Below are positions 29,163 to 37,749 of a stretch of 64,000 bases of DNA, one piece after another. The notes beneath the pieces were generated by a model. The model did no database searches. It saw nothing but the letters and a program-made list of their open reading frames with translations, and was not told the DNA's origin. The DNA is from Bathymodiolus thermophilus thioautotrophic gill symbiont (GTDB lineage: Bacteria > Pseudomonadota > Gammaproteobacteria > PS1 > Pseudothioglobaceae). The stretch covers positions 1,240,001 to 1,304,000 of the forward strand of contig NZ_CP024634.1 in the NCBI RefSeq assembly GCF_003711265.1, read 5' to 3'. Within the stretch, counting starts at the first letter, position 1, and each line of letters opens with the position of its first letter. The position numbers and the translations under genes were made by a program.

Positions 29163-29548
29163 TTTATGATTCCATTGTAGTAAAGATGTGTTTTTCTATT
29201 TTTTGATGCCAAAACGACTTTTACATATTCAGGTAGAGTATAAACTTTATTTAATTGACGATTCTAATTTCTCATTTCTTTCTTAGTATTGAGAGATGTC
29301 AAGGGCGCCTCTTTACAAATAACAACAAACTAGCGTTTAAAATTAAATTAAATTGCCGTCTGAAATCACTAGGGTTTCATGGGATTTTATGCTCTAACAC
29401 TTTTTTTTCATTAACACACCCCCGTAATCTGATTTTATGGATAATATGTAGCCTATTAAGTACACAGTGCAAACTGTTAACGATGATTATCTAAGTTAAA
29501 TCCTTGGTCTCGCCACCTGTGGTTTATTTGTTTTTTATCATCTTTAAT
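29163..29548. other. Intergenic region without a supported gene
   Basis: AT-rich. A 79-codon plus-strand frame (29255-29494) lacks a ribosome site and any recognisable domain. The MITE copy follows directly. Confidence 0.5.
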
Positions 29549-29709
29549 GAGACCTTTGTATAAATATAAATAATCATCAAGAATTCACTTTTCACCCACT
29601 TGGTAATTTTTTAAACCCAGTCTTAGCCTTGTTAGGACAAGGTTTAAGAAAATCACCAAGTGGGCAAAAATTGAATTCTGCTAATCATTCATATTTACGC
29701 AAAGATTTC
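29549..29709 (+). mobile_element. 161 bp MITE, copy A
   Basis: Imperfect terminal inverted repeats (GAGACCTTTGTATAAATATA at the left; right end ATATTTACGCAAAGATTTC) and an internal palindrome (CACTTGGTAATTTT ... ATCACCAAGTGGG). Flanked by a 5 bp direct repeat TTAAT at 29544-29548 and 29710-29714. Same length and orientation as copy C at 46.5 kb. No coding capacity. Confidence 0.88.
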
Positions 29710-29741
29710 TTAATATTTTATTTTTTAATTGAGGATTTATT

Positions 29742-30170
29742 ATGACTACTACCAATCGCTTTATTGCTTTATTTTTTCTATTTACCTTGTGTGTTCCAGC
29801 CTTAGCAACACTTAACCCCAATCCTGTAACCAAAGAACTTCATATTAGTGACCCTGCTATTAACACCCCAATAGTAACAACCATGCAAGCAGTTGATATG
29901 AGGATCAAAACGGTGTTTGATAATCATGAAACAACCTGTGCACTTAGTGCTTCCGGCGAAAGTCATGGCGAATTTACCCAAACCATAATCTATTGTGATC
30001 CCTCTATTCACGAATCAGGCTTAGTGTCAGGTGACTATATTGATGTAGGACTCCTTCCTCTTTTTGATGGTTACACCTTGTGTATTAATGGCAATTGCAA
30101 CTATCCTAGCAAAGACAAAAGCAAAGTCAAGAACAAGGCTAAAGATAAGGACAAAGTCAAAGCTAAGTAG
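29742..30170 (+). CDS. Secreted protein with a lysine-rich C-terminal tail
   Basis: A 142-residue protein with a signal peptide (RFIALFFLFTLCVPALA, cleavage near residue 23). The mature domain has four cysteines (TTCALS, IYCDPS, TLCING, NCNYP) that could form two disulfides, and ends in a strongly basic Lys/Asp tail (KDKSKVKNKAKDKDK). Good ribosome site (GAGGA) before the ATG. No known domain recognised. Exported; binding to a polyanion is only a guess from the tail. MITE copy A lies in its promoter region. Confidence 0.65.
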   Translation: MTTTNRFIALFFLFTLCVPALATLNPNPVTKELHISDPAINTPIVTTMQAVDMRIKTVFDNHETTCALSASGESHGEFTQTIIYCDPSIHESGLVSGDYIDVGLLPLFDGYTLCINGNCNYPSKDKSKVKNKAKDKDKVKAK

Positions 30171-30369
30171 GGTCATTAATTGGCGTTAAATAAATTAGGG
30201 TACTTTTTTTTGTATATTCCTTTTTGGCTTGTTTTACCCGTCAAGCATCAATGTTTGCTTGATAATTGCACAAGGGCGGGGAATTTTGAATAATTCAGGC
30301 GTGATTTCATCTTGAATGCAAATGTATTTTTGTTTAACTTTCTATATTCGCTTGAGTGCAGTCCAGCCC

Positions 30370-31377
30370 TTATAAGGCTTTTCCATTGATCATATTGGAA
30401 AAGTTTATAGCAAATTCATTTTGTGACACCCCTTGAACGATTGTAATTTTTCTTGATCCCGAATCTACAATGTAAGTTTTTCCACATTGATTATTAATTG
30501 CGGTATCTGTGATGTTGACATCCAAATATTCACTCTGTGCTTGGTATTCTTTTATTCCACCGGCCATAATCACTGCTGCCAAAGGATCAAAAATAGGAAC
30601 TGGGATGGCTTCTTTATCAACCCCTGTTACTTTTTTGAAAATATCTTTCGTCAGTTTTGCGATTGGATCGGTGGCTGTTATTTTGTCAACATAGTCAGGA
30701 TTTAATATGACATAATTACAGGCATCAAGTGGTATTAAAGTAATGGGAATGTGCGTTTTGAACACTTTTTTGGCTGCTACTGGATCAATAAAGACATTCC
30801 ATTCGGCGGCATAATTTGTTTTGTAAATTGGTCCTTGATTCCATTCAGGCCTTGCATCATTGAATAGTGCTATATTGCCATCTACATAAACAGCACCTGC
30901 CATTGCATAAATTTCTGTAATTTTATCAATGCGAGTTGAGGGGCATAATTCTAACATTTTTGCTAGGTTGGTAAAGCCACCAAGAGAAAGAATTGTGATG
31001 CTTTCTTCAGTTTTATTCAGGGTGTCTGCAATAAATTCCCATGCAGGTTGTGTTTGCACATCAATTGAAGTTTCTGGATTTAAAGATCCGAGTAACCCCA
31101 TTATATCATTGACATTATCTCTAAAAGATTGTGGAAAAACATGGTTAAATTTTAAAGGAGTGCTGGTTCCGACACAAATTTTTGCCTGAGTTTGGTCACC
31201 CAAATCCATAAGCGTTTTGGCAATAATTGTTCCCCATCGAAGGTTTGCCTCTCCACAACCTGTTACCGTAATTCCTATTATTTCAATAGTAGGGTTCCTT
31301 ATGAGATACAAAATGGAAAGTATGTCGTCCCACCCCATATCTGTATCAATAATAACTTTTTTCCTTGTGTTTTCCAT
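30370..31377 (-). CDS. Inosine/uridine-preferring nucleoside hydrolase
   Basis: Cleaves nucleosides to base and ribose. The 335 residues carry the family N-terminus VIIDTDMGWDDILSILYL (DTDxxxDD calcium site), VGTSTPL, LSLGGFTNLAKML and MAGAVYVDGN, and a C-terminal VPIFDPLAAVIM (the last calcium Asp). The form differs from the common type in the DTDMGWDD spacing residues, so substrate range is uncertain. A strong AAAAGGAGGTGAT ribosome site precedes the ATG. Upstream on the same strand is a broken nucleoside-gate transporter gene, which supports a salvage role. Confidence 0.9.
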   Translation of the reverse strand: MENTRKKVIIDTDMGWDDILSILYLIRNPTIEIIGITVTGCGEANLRWGTIIAKTLMDLGDQTQAKICVGTSTPLKFNHVFPQSFRDNVNDIMGLLGSLNPETSIDVQTQPAWEFIADTLNKTEESITILSLGGFTNLAKMLELCPSTRIDKITEIYAMAGAVYVDGNIALFNDARPEWNQGPIYKTNYAAEWNVFIDPVAAKKVFKTHIPITLIPLDACNYVILNPDYVDKITATDPIAKLTKDIFKKVTGVDKEAIPVPIFDPLAAVIMAGGIKEYQAQSEYLDVNITDTAINNQCGKTYIVDSGSRKITIVQGVSQNEFAINFSNMINGKAL

Positions 31378-31474
31378 ATCACCTCCTTTTGATTGTAGAT
31401 ATATATTATAAGGGCATATTGCCTTGTGTTGAGATATTAAGAATAAACACTGTAAAAAAACAACTAAATTTTAT

Positions 31475-31942
31475 TCATTTTAAGAGGTAATATAAAGCCC
31501 CAACAACTCCAGACAACAATTTAGAGGCCTTTGCATAAATATGAATAAAAAACGAAATTCTTATTATTAATATTGCCGAAAATAATCTGAAGAATATGGT
31601 TTTGAAAAAGCCAACACCTAATAATTTTGATATCTTTGATTCAATTGGTAAAGCGTGTGCCATTAAAATCAGTGCTGACAATGTGCTAACTTAGCCACTT
31701 GGGTCGCTTATAGCATAAAAGAATGTTACAACAGCCCCATATCCACCAGAAAGCAGCCCCACAATTCAAACAATAGTAAATTCATCTGGCAACTCTAACA
31801 ACTCCATTACAGGCAAAAGAAGCATTGAAAGAGGCTTTATTAATTCAAAATATTTAGGCAGGATTATCTTTACAATAGAGAGGGCAGAAGCAATACTTTC
31901 TTTTATTATAGTAGGCACGCTTTCCCAAAGTCTATTGCACAT
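31475..31942 (-). pseudogene. Nucleoside-recognition (Gate) membrane protein, broken
   Basis: Read through, the minus strand gives about 155 residues with the Gate-domain pattern: ESIASALSIVKIILPKYF, LPDEFTIV, GLLSGGYGAVVTFFYAISDP, LSALILMAHALPIES and FKTIFFRLFSAIL. Two in-frame stops break it, TGA at 31766-31768 and TAA at 31691-31693. The 3' part incorporates a MITE terminal repeat at 31524. Gate proteins (PF07670) occur in nucleoside transporters and SpmA/YjiH-like proteins. It lies just upstream of the nucleoside hydrolase on the same strand. Confidence 0.72.
31524..31546 (+). repeat. Single MITE terminal repeat inside the Gate pseudogene
   Basis: GAGGCCTTTGCATAAATATG matches the MITE end with one change. 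No second end is seen, so it is a solo remnant; it encodes part of the residual reading frame (IHIYAKAS). Confidence 0.6.
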
Positions 31943-32345
31943 AAGGCTTTAGAAAGAAAACTTTAGCAGTCAAAACACTGGCATTTTTTTTTAATAGCAC
32001 CGTCTCCTTTCCAGCCAACAAATCAATCGTTCCTACGCCAAGAGGAGTGTTTATTCTATATTTGTCAAAGTTTCCCCCTATTTTTCCTTTAATTAATGGC
32101 GCAATACCTCCAATAGTAAAGTTTCTATTTACTACCTTTTTATCAATCAAATAAAGAGAAGTGCTTGCTTTGAGCGAATGACTTATTTCATTAACAAAAT
32201 TTTGGATTTTTTCAATTAGTCTAACCCTTAGAGCAGTTGTGCCTGTATAAAAAGAAATGTAGATGGCAGTAATATTATTTTCAATTGATGATGCCAAATA
32301 TTCCCAATAAATTGTTTCTAGTGAACTGATGCAAAGCATCTGCAT
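31932..32345 (-). CDS. Protein of unknown function upstream of the Gate pseudogene
   Basis: A 137-residue frame that overlaps the start of the Gate pseudogene by 11 bases, so the two were probably one operon with the nucleoside hydrolase. Predicted soluble, with a hydrophobic N-terminal part (NNITAIYISFYTGTTALRV) and a beta-rich C-terminal half (GGNFDKYRINTPLGVGTIDLL). I recognise no family. The start is uncertain, and with the next gene broken this one may be decaying too. Confidence 0.45.
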   Translation of the reverse strand: MQMLCISSLETIYWEYLASSIENNITAIYISFYTGTTALRVRLIEKIQNFVNEISHSLKASTSLYLIDKKVVNRNFTIGGIAPLIKGKIGGNFDKYRINTPLGVGTIDLLAGKETVLLKKNASVLTAKVFFLKPYVQ

Positions 32346-32986
32346 TCGTTATTTTAAATTTTGGTGGAATGTGCATTATTATCCTAAATAGCCAACTATT
32401 GTAAGAGTGTATTTCATTATGTTGCGATATTAAAAACAAACCCTAAAAAAGCCAAATAGCCACCTGTCCCAAGATAAAATTTATATTTTTACTTGGTATA
32501 TGATATTATTTTGGTCAACAAATATGAAGATTAATAATGCAATTTATTTTTAAAATTGGCAAATAATAACAGGAAACAAATCAATTATTTGGCAAATGCG
32601 AGAAATAATGTAGTGAATGGGCTGTGCGAAATAGTTACTACGATTAGACAAAGTGGTTTATCAAATTTTCTCAGATGCAGAGTAGGAGGTGGGTTATTTG
32701 AGAATACTGAAAATAAAGTAACCGTGTTTTTTTTGACAGACTTGGTCAAGTAGAATATTACACCTTCAATGTAAAATCAAGTTCTTAATGCTTTTCATTG
32801 GTAAATTTTTATAAAGTCCATCTTAGTCCTGCCAGAGTAGGTTTTATAAAAAAAATGACAACTGACCTTTTATTCAGCATCCATGTCTAATACAGAAGTC
32901 TCTTAGTGGTAAAGAAGTAGCGCAAGTATTTTTACCGCTAATACTTGGGTGATTATCAGCACTAGATTGCGCGCTCCTGCCTTCTC
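32346..32986. other. Intergenic region with a degenerate MITE and no convincing gene
   Basis: 640 bp of AT-rich sequence. 32799-32860 (GTAAATTTTTATAAAGTCC, TTAGTCCTGCCAGAGTAGG) resembles the middle of the MITE. A 65-codon plus-strand frame at 32556 starts with TTG and has no recognisable features. Confidence 0.5.
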
Positions 32987-34271
32987 TTATTGTACCAACC
33001 AACCATTCCCAGTATTAACCCAAGAAACCTCTTGCCCTTGTTGAACTAAAAGGGTTTTTTCGATCTTATTGGCGGTGAATGTAACCCTGACTGGCCACTC
33101 AGAATTAACGCTAAGTGTTACTTTTCTGGTGTTGCCATGAAATTCTGGTGGCAATGTAAAACTTTCAACCCATGCGCCATTATGAGTCTTAATCCAAACT
33201 TTGTTGTTTGAGCTAATGAATTTGCTAAGATTAACGACACTATTTTGTAGTGATTTTAGGGTGCTATTGCCTTCAATAAAAAGGGTTCTGTAGGTGCTCA
33301 TCCTAATGCTATATTTACCATAAGCACGCTTGTATCCGCTCACAACGAAATAAACTTCTTTAGCAGAGCCAAAGTCTTGATTTTCTAATTTACTCCATGA
33401 GCCAGGGCCACCGTCGTCATCTTTGGCAAGTTGCTTTCCATTTTCATCATAAACATATAGATAAGTATCAAAATCTGCATCGGTTAGCGTTATAGTATAT
33501 GTCGTGTTTTTTGCAACCATTAGTTGGTAAACCTCTGCTCTGCTCTCATTCCACTCCAACCCATTATATTTTCTTGCATTTGTAGTGCTGTCAAGACTTG
33601 CATATTGAATACTAAATGATTCGCTATCGGGAAAGTGCTTTAATTCTTGAAGGGTTTTTCTAACAGCACTTTTATTGCTGTCACTCCAAAATTTAGTCTG
33701 TAAGTGATAATACCAAGCGGAAGGGTGCGGGTACATAATTGGTGCTGAAAACCAATTTGTATCACGGTTATGTGAGGCACCCAACATATGACCCATTCCA
33801 TGTGCGGCAATTTTTTCATTATCGTCAGATGCCAAGGCAAAATGACCCGGTGAATACGCCGCTCCTGAGCCACCATCCCAATTGCCCTCTGCTGCCAATA
33901 TATGATAATCATTATGATTCCTAACACTGAAGTAGTAATGGTGCAAGACATAATCACGAAACATATCCAATTGAGAAAGAAGATCATCGCTTTTATGATT
34001 GGCATGATAAAAAGACCAATAATTCTCATCATTAGAGTCAAACCAGTGCACATAAACTTTGACATTGGGATTTACACTTGATATTGTATCCAGCACATTG
34101 CCCTCAATATCATCCCGATCATCCATTGAATCCAATTCTCAAAACCACAAATTGAGAGATTTCTCACCAATGGTAGGCGTTCTTCCTGGTAAAACTGAAA
34201 ACCTTGAATAGGCGTTAGTAGATAATAAGTAAAAGAAACTTATACACAAGAGTAAGGTTCTTTTTGTTCAT
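32987..34271 (-). pseudogene. Metzincin-like secreted protein, 5'-disrupted copy
   Basis: Paralogue of the gene at 34.7 kb. An open frame of 382 codons (TTG at 34135) covers the metalloprotease-like core, a PPC-type beta domain (ESRAEVYQL to YSIRMS) and a C-terminal beta domain. The 5' end, ATG 34271, still spells the signal-peptide region of the paralogue but is shifted by one extra base, and a TGA (34139-34141) replaces a conserved tryptophan codon. The zinc motif reads HGMGHMLGASH (residues 112-122), so the catalytic Glu is Gly. Met-turn PIMYP is kept. Non-secreted and probably non-functional. Confidence 0.75.
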
Positions 34272-34296
34272 TGTTTTTTCCTTCTAAAGTTAAATA

Positions 34297-34457
34297 GAGA
34301 CCTTTGCATAAATATGGGTGATTAGCAAAATTCAATTTTTGCCCACTTGGTAATTTTCTTAAATCTTGTCCTAGCAGGGCTAAAGCTGGGTTTAAAAAAT
34401 TACCAAGTGGGTAAAACGAGGATTCTTGATGATTATTCATATTTATGCAAAGGTCTC
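34297..34457 (-). mobile_element. 161 bp MITE, copy B
   Basis: Inverted relative to copies A and C. Terminal repeats GAGACCTTTGCATAAATATG and its complement at the right end are nearly perfect. Flanked by AAATA at 34292-34296 and 34458-34462. The paralogous locus upstream of 35963 has the uninterrupted sequence TTAAATATAAGTTTTAAAG, an empty site that fixes the insertion boundaries. Confidence 0.93.
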
Positions 34458-34679
34458 AAATATAAGTTTTAAAGCAAGATTACTTTTAGCGCATCTGGAA
34501 CTAAAATGGCATATTAATACCATTTGGATATGATTTCATATTGATAAGGCTCATTCTCCGCATTCCCAAGCGGAGCCTGGGAATGGGGAATAGATATTTT
34601 TATTACTAATACCCAGACAATTACAAGCGCCGTATTGTTTGCTTTATTTTTTGAAACGGCATACACACCTTGTTTTCCC

Positions 34680-35963
34680 TTATTTTATCAACCAGCCATC
34701 CCCAGTATTAACCCAAGTAATCTCTTCTCCTTGGGAAACTATACGGCTTTTTTTAATACGATTAACAGTGAATATAACCTTGACTGGCCACTTAGAATCA
34801 ACGGTAAGTGTTACTTTCCTTTTTTTACCGAGGAATCTTTGTGGCAATGTAATCTCTCCAACCCATATACCATTGTGAACCTTAATCCAAACTTTGTTGT
34901 TTAAATTAATGAAATTTCTAAGATTGTTATTCTCTCCTAGCGAACTTAGCGTGTCACTGTCTTCAATAATAAGGGTTTTGTAATCAGTCAGCCTAATTTT
35001 ATATTCACCAGAAGCACGCTTGTATCCACTCACAACAAGATAAACTTCTTTAGCGGATCCAAAGTCTTGGTGCTCTAACTTGCTCCATGAGCCAGGGCCA
35101 CCGTCGTCATTTTTATCAAGTAGATTCCCATCTTTATCATAAACATATAGATAGGTATCAAAATCTGCCTGTATTATGGTTATATCGTATATCGTGTTTT
35201 TTTCAACCAAGAGTTTGTGAATATTTGCCCTGCTTTCATCCCATTTTAATCCGTTATATTTTTTTGCATTTTTAGTGCTATCATCGCCAAGATATTCAAT
35301 ATCAATTAGCTTGCTATCGGGAAAGTGCTTTAATTTTTTAAGGGTTCTTCCAACGGAATGTTGATTGTCACTATTCCAGAATTTAGTCTGTAAGGTATAA
35401 AGCCAATAGGAAGGATGTGGATACATAATTGACGCTGAAAACCAACTTGTATCATAGTTGTGTTGAGCATTCAACATATGCCCCATTACATGTGCAGCAA
35501 TTTTCTCATTATCGTCAGATGACAAGGAAAAATGACCTCGTAAATACGCTACCCCTGAGTAATCCCCCCATTTATCTTCTGCTACCAATATATGATAATC
35601 ATTGTGACCTACAGCATTGAGGTAGTAACTACTCTGAACATAATTGCGAAACAGCCTTAATTGAAAAGAAGGGATGTCATTCTTGCGATTAGCATTATAA
35701 AAAAACCAGTAATACTCATCATTAGAGTCAAACCAGTGCACATAAATTTTGACATTAGGATCTACACTTGATATCGTATCCAGTAGATTATTCTCAATAT
35801 CATCTTGATCATCTATAGTTGATGCTATTTTCCAAAACCACAGATTAATAGATTGTTTGCCAATAGTAGGCGTTATTCTCGATAAATCCGCAAACTTTGA
35901 ATAAGCATTAGTAGATGCCAAGCAAAAGAAACTTATGCACAGAAGTAAGATTTTTTTGTTCAT
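34680..35963 (-). CDS. Secreted metzincin-like protein lacking the catalytic glutamate
   Basis: A 427-residue protein with a signal peptide (MNKKILLLCISFFCLASTNA) and AGGGG ribosome site. Residues about 35-240 resemble a metzincin zinc protease; the zinc motif reads HVMGHMLNAQH (158-168), with Val in place of the catalytic Glu and Asn in place of the usual Gly, and the Met-turn is SASIMYPHPS (Met180). Three histidines remain, so zinc binding may persist but hydrolysis is unlikely. A PPC-like beta domain (about 240-330, DADFDTYLYVYDKDGN-type core, here IQADFDTYLYVYDKDGN) and a C-terminal domain (DSKWPVKVIFTVN, SWVNTGDGW-like end) follow. Possible role in binding rather than cutting. Confidence 0.75.
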   Translation of the reverse strand: MNKKILLLCISFFCLASTNAYSKFADLSRITPTIGKQSINLWFWKIASTIDDQDDIENNLLDTISSVDPNVKIYVHWFDSNDEYYWFFYNANRKNDIPSFQLRLFRNYVQSSYYLNAVGHNDYHILVAEDKWGDYSGVAYLRGHFSLSSDDNEKIAAHVMGHMLNAQHNYDTSWFSASIMYPHPSYWLYTLQTKFWNSDNQHSVGRTLKKLKHFPDSKLIDIEYLGDDSTKNAKKYNGLKWDESRANIHKLLVEKNTIYDITIIQADFDTYLYVYDKDGNLLDKNDDGGPGSWSKLEHQDFGSAKEVYLVVSGYKRASGEYKIRLTDYKTLIIEDSDTLSSLGENNNLRNFINLNNKVWIKVHNGIWVGEITLPQRFLGKKRKVTLTVDSKWPVKVIFTVNRIKKSRIVSQGEEITWVNTGDGWLIK

Positions 35964-36421
35964 TGTTTTTCCCCTAAAATTAAATATAAGTTTTAAAGTA
36001 AGATTACTTTTACCATATTTAGAACTTAAGGTAGTGGTATTTTAATAATTAATACCATTTAGATTGATTTCATATTGATAAAACTCATTTCAATATGAAT
36101 CATTTTTTTTCATTTACATAATATTCACCTTGAATATCATCATAGGCAGACCCAACTTGTTATTATTAGAAACCCTTGTATAAATATAAATCCCTCATTC
36201 CCAACCCTTGCCTAGGGATGTATACCTGAGTTTAAGAGCAAGAAGACAATAAAAAGTTTGAACAAAAGGTGTTTAAGTAAAGATAAAAATATTGTTAACT
36301 AGCAGTGCATACAATGTTTTAAATTAAAGCGCTTTCCTATTGTACTTAACACTTAGCATTAGTGACGACAAAAATCAGAGCGAGGAGCGAGCGTCGCTTT
36401 TGCCGCCCCCAGATGTTTTTG
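35964..36421. other. Intergenic region with MITE end and first LysE-flanking repeat
   Basis: 35983-36085 parallels the upstream region of the broken paralogue (34458-34560), so the duplication included the promoter. 36171-36191 (GAAACCCTTGTATAAATATA) is a MITE-end remnant. 36195-36355 is one copy of a roughly 155 bp direct repeat whose partner lies at 37078-37232, on the other side of the LysE gene. No gene seen. Confidence 0.55.
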
Positions 36422-37036
36422 CTAGGCTTTTATAATCAAAACGGTACCAATTGCCATCATTGCCCCACCAGCAATACAATTCTTTCTCCTGTTTATTTTT
36501 TCATCTTTAAATAGTCGCTTTACACTTGCTCCAAAATAAGCATGAGTAAGCATTACCCCACCCAAAACAATAGACACGACCAACACAAGTATAAGCACAT
36601 CAAATTTAGACAAAGCCCTCAAATTAACAAATGTTGGCAAAAAACCCAAATAAAATAAAATAACTTTTGGGTTGCCGAATGTTATCGCCAAACCACTAAA
36701 AAAATTACTTTTCCACGACAACTCTGCAACACCCTCTAAGTTAATATTTTTTTGCCTCTCAATCCATATTTTATAACCCATCCAAATTAAGCACACTCCA
36801 CCTAAATATTTAACCACCACAAATAACTCTCCCAATATTTCAGCCATAGTCGATAAACCATAAATAGCCAATAAAAGAAAAACCAAGTCCCCTAAAACAA
36901 TCCCAGCAACCACTAAAGATGCATTTTTAAAACCCGATGCCAAGGCTCTTGAAATGGTAATAAAAACCCCTGTCCCAGGAATAATTGCCAGTAAAAACAT
37001 CGCTCCTGCCAAACTTAGGATGTTAAATATTGTCAT
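36422..37036 (-). CDS. LysE/RhtB-family amino-acid exporter
   Basis: A 204-residue membrane protein with six hydrophobic helices and the family pattern: IIPGTGVFITISRALASGFKNASLVVAGIVLGD near the N-terminus (signature part GTGVFITISRAL), YLGGVCLIWMGYKIW, and FGNPKVILFYLGFLPTF. Exports amino acids or derivatives; substrate cannot be deduced. It stands between two similar direct repeats (36195-36355, 37078-37232), which suggests it was gained or moved as a unit. Confidence 0.88.
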   Translation of the reverse strand: MTIFNILSLAGAMFLLAIIPGTGVFITISRALASGFKNASLVVAGIVLGDLVFLLLAIYGLSTMAEILGELFVVVKYLGGVCLIWMGYKIWIERQKNINLEGVAELSWKSNFFSGLAITFGNPKVILFYLGFLPTFVNLRALSKFDVLILVLVVSIVLGGVMLTHAYFGASVKRLFKDEKINRRKNCIAGGAMMAIGTVLIIKA

Positions 37037-37077
37037 TGTTTACCCTTATTCTAAAATAATTTTAAGATCTTGATGTT

Positions 37078-37232
37078 GCCCCTGCTCCCAAACTCCACTT
37101 GGGGGTGCATATTTGGGTTTTGGGAGCGAAGGTATAACAAAAACCTTGAATAAGAGGCGTTTAAAATAAAGATGTTGTTGGTTAGTGGTGTGTGCAATAT
37201 TTTAAATTCAAGGGCAACTTTCTTATGTTAAC
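37078..37232 (+). repeat. Direct repeat flanking the LysE gene (right copy)
   Basis: CTCCCAAACTCC at the left, TTGAATAAGAGGCGTTTAAA and TGTGCAATATTTTAAATTC further in, align with TTGAACAAAAGGTGTTTAAG and CATACAATGTTTTAAATT in 36195-36355. Similarity is moderate but collinear over about 150 bp. Confidence 0.55.
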
Positions 37233-37278
37233 ACCTGACTCAACGGACAATTTGTTGGCTACTCATTCCGTACAATTG

Positions 37279-37710
37279 CTACCTCATGGCATCGGCTACT
37301 TGAAGTTGAGCAATAACATCTTGTTTTATTTTAGTGGACGAATTTCTTGGACTGTATTTGATTTGAACTACTTTTTTTCCGGCTGTATTAAAATAGTTTT
37401 CCACATCTTGATTGTGTGGTTTTTTACCCCAATCCTCTCCAATGACAAAAATATCTGCCTTGACTTGCTTGCAGACGGTAAGGTAATCTAGTTCATGGTA
37501 GGGGAGTACGATATCTACACAGCAAAGTGCTTGAAGCATTTCCATGCGTTGTTCAATGGGAATAACTGGGATATTGGGTTTGTATAATTTAACAACTTCA
37601 TCGGATGCAACGCCAACGGCAACTGAATCGCCTAAAGTGGCGCAATATTTTAGTAACGCAAGATGCCCAACATGCAATAAATCAAAAGTGCCTACTGTGT
37701 AAACTACCAT
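37279..37710 (-). CDS. Cytidylyltransferase-like protein (TagD/GCT family)
   Basis: A 143-residue nucleotidyltransferase. The N-terminal TVGTFDLLHVGHLALL contains the HxGH CTP-binding motif and the C-terminus has RNSSTKIK, the RxSST motif of glycerol-3-phosphate cytidylyltransferases. It would form a CDP-alcohol such as CDP-glycerol or CDP-ethanolamine-like activated head group. The next upstream gene on the same strand, 39 bases away, is a CDP-alcohol phosphatidyltransferase, so the pair could make a phospholipid or a derivative. Confidence 0.85.
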   Translation of the reverse strand: MVVYTVGTFDLLHVGHLALLKYCATLGDSVAVGVASDEVVKLYKPNIPVIPIEQRMEMLQALCCVDIVLPYHELDYLTVCKQVKADIFVIGEDWGKKPHNQDVENYFNTAGKKVVQIKYSPRNSSTKIKQDVIAQLQVADAMR

Positions 37711-37749
37711 TATGCTATTTAGCTCCTAAATTAAAGTGATTTTTATCTT

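Noticed and set aside
29255-29494. 79-codon plus-strand frame
   Set aside because: No ribosome site or conserved pattern; composition typical of spacer DNA.
32556-32753. 65-codon plus-strand frame
   Set aside because: TTG start, no ribosome site, low-complexity AT-rich context, no recognisable domain.
34561-34585. CATTCCCA/TGGGAATG hairpin as a terminator
   Set aside because: No T run follows and it lies upstream, not downstream, of the flanking minus-strand gene; possibly a REP-like palindrome.
34635-34904. Plus-strand frames over the end of the protease-like gene
   Set aside because: Antisense to a well-supported gene and without initiation signals.
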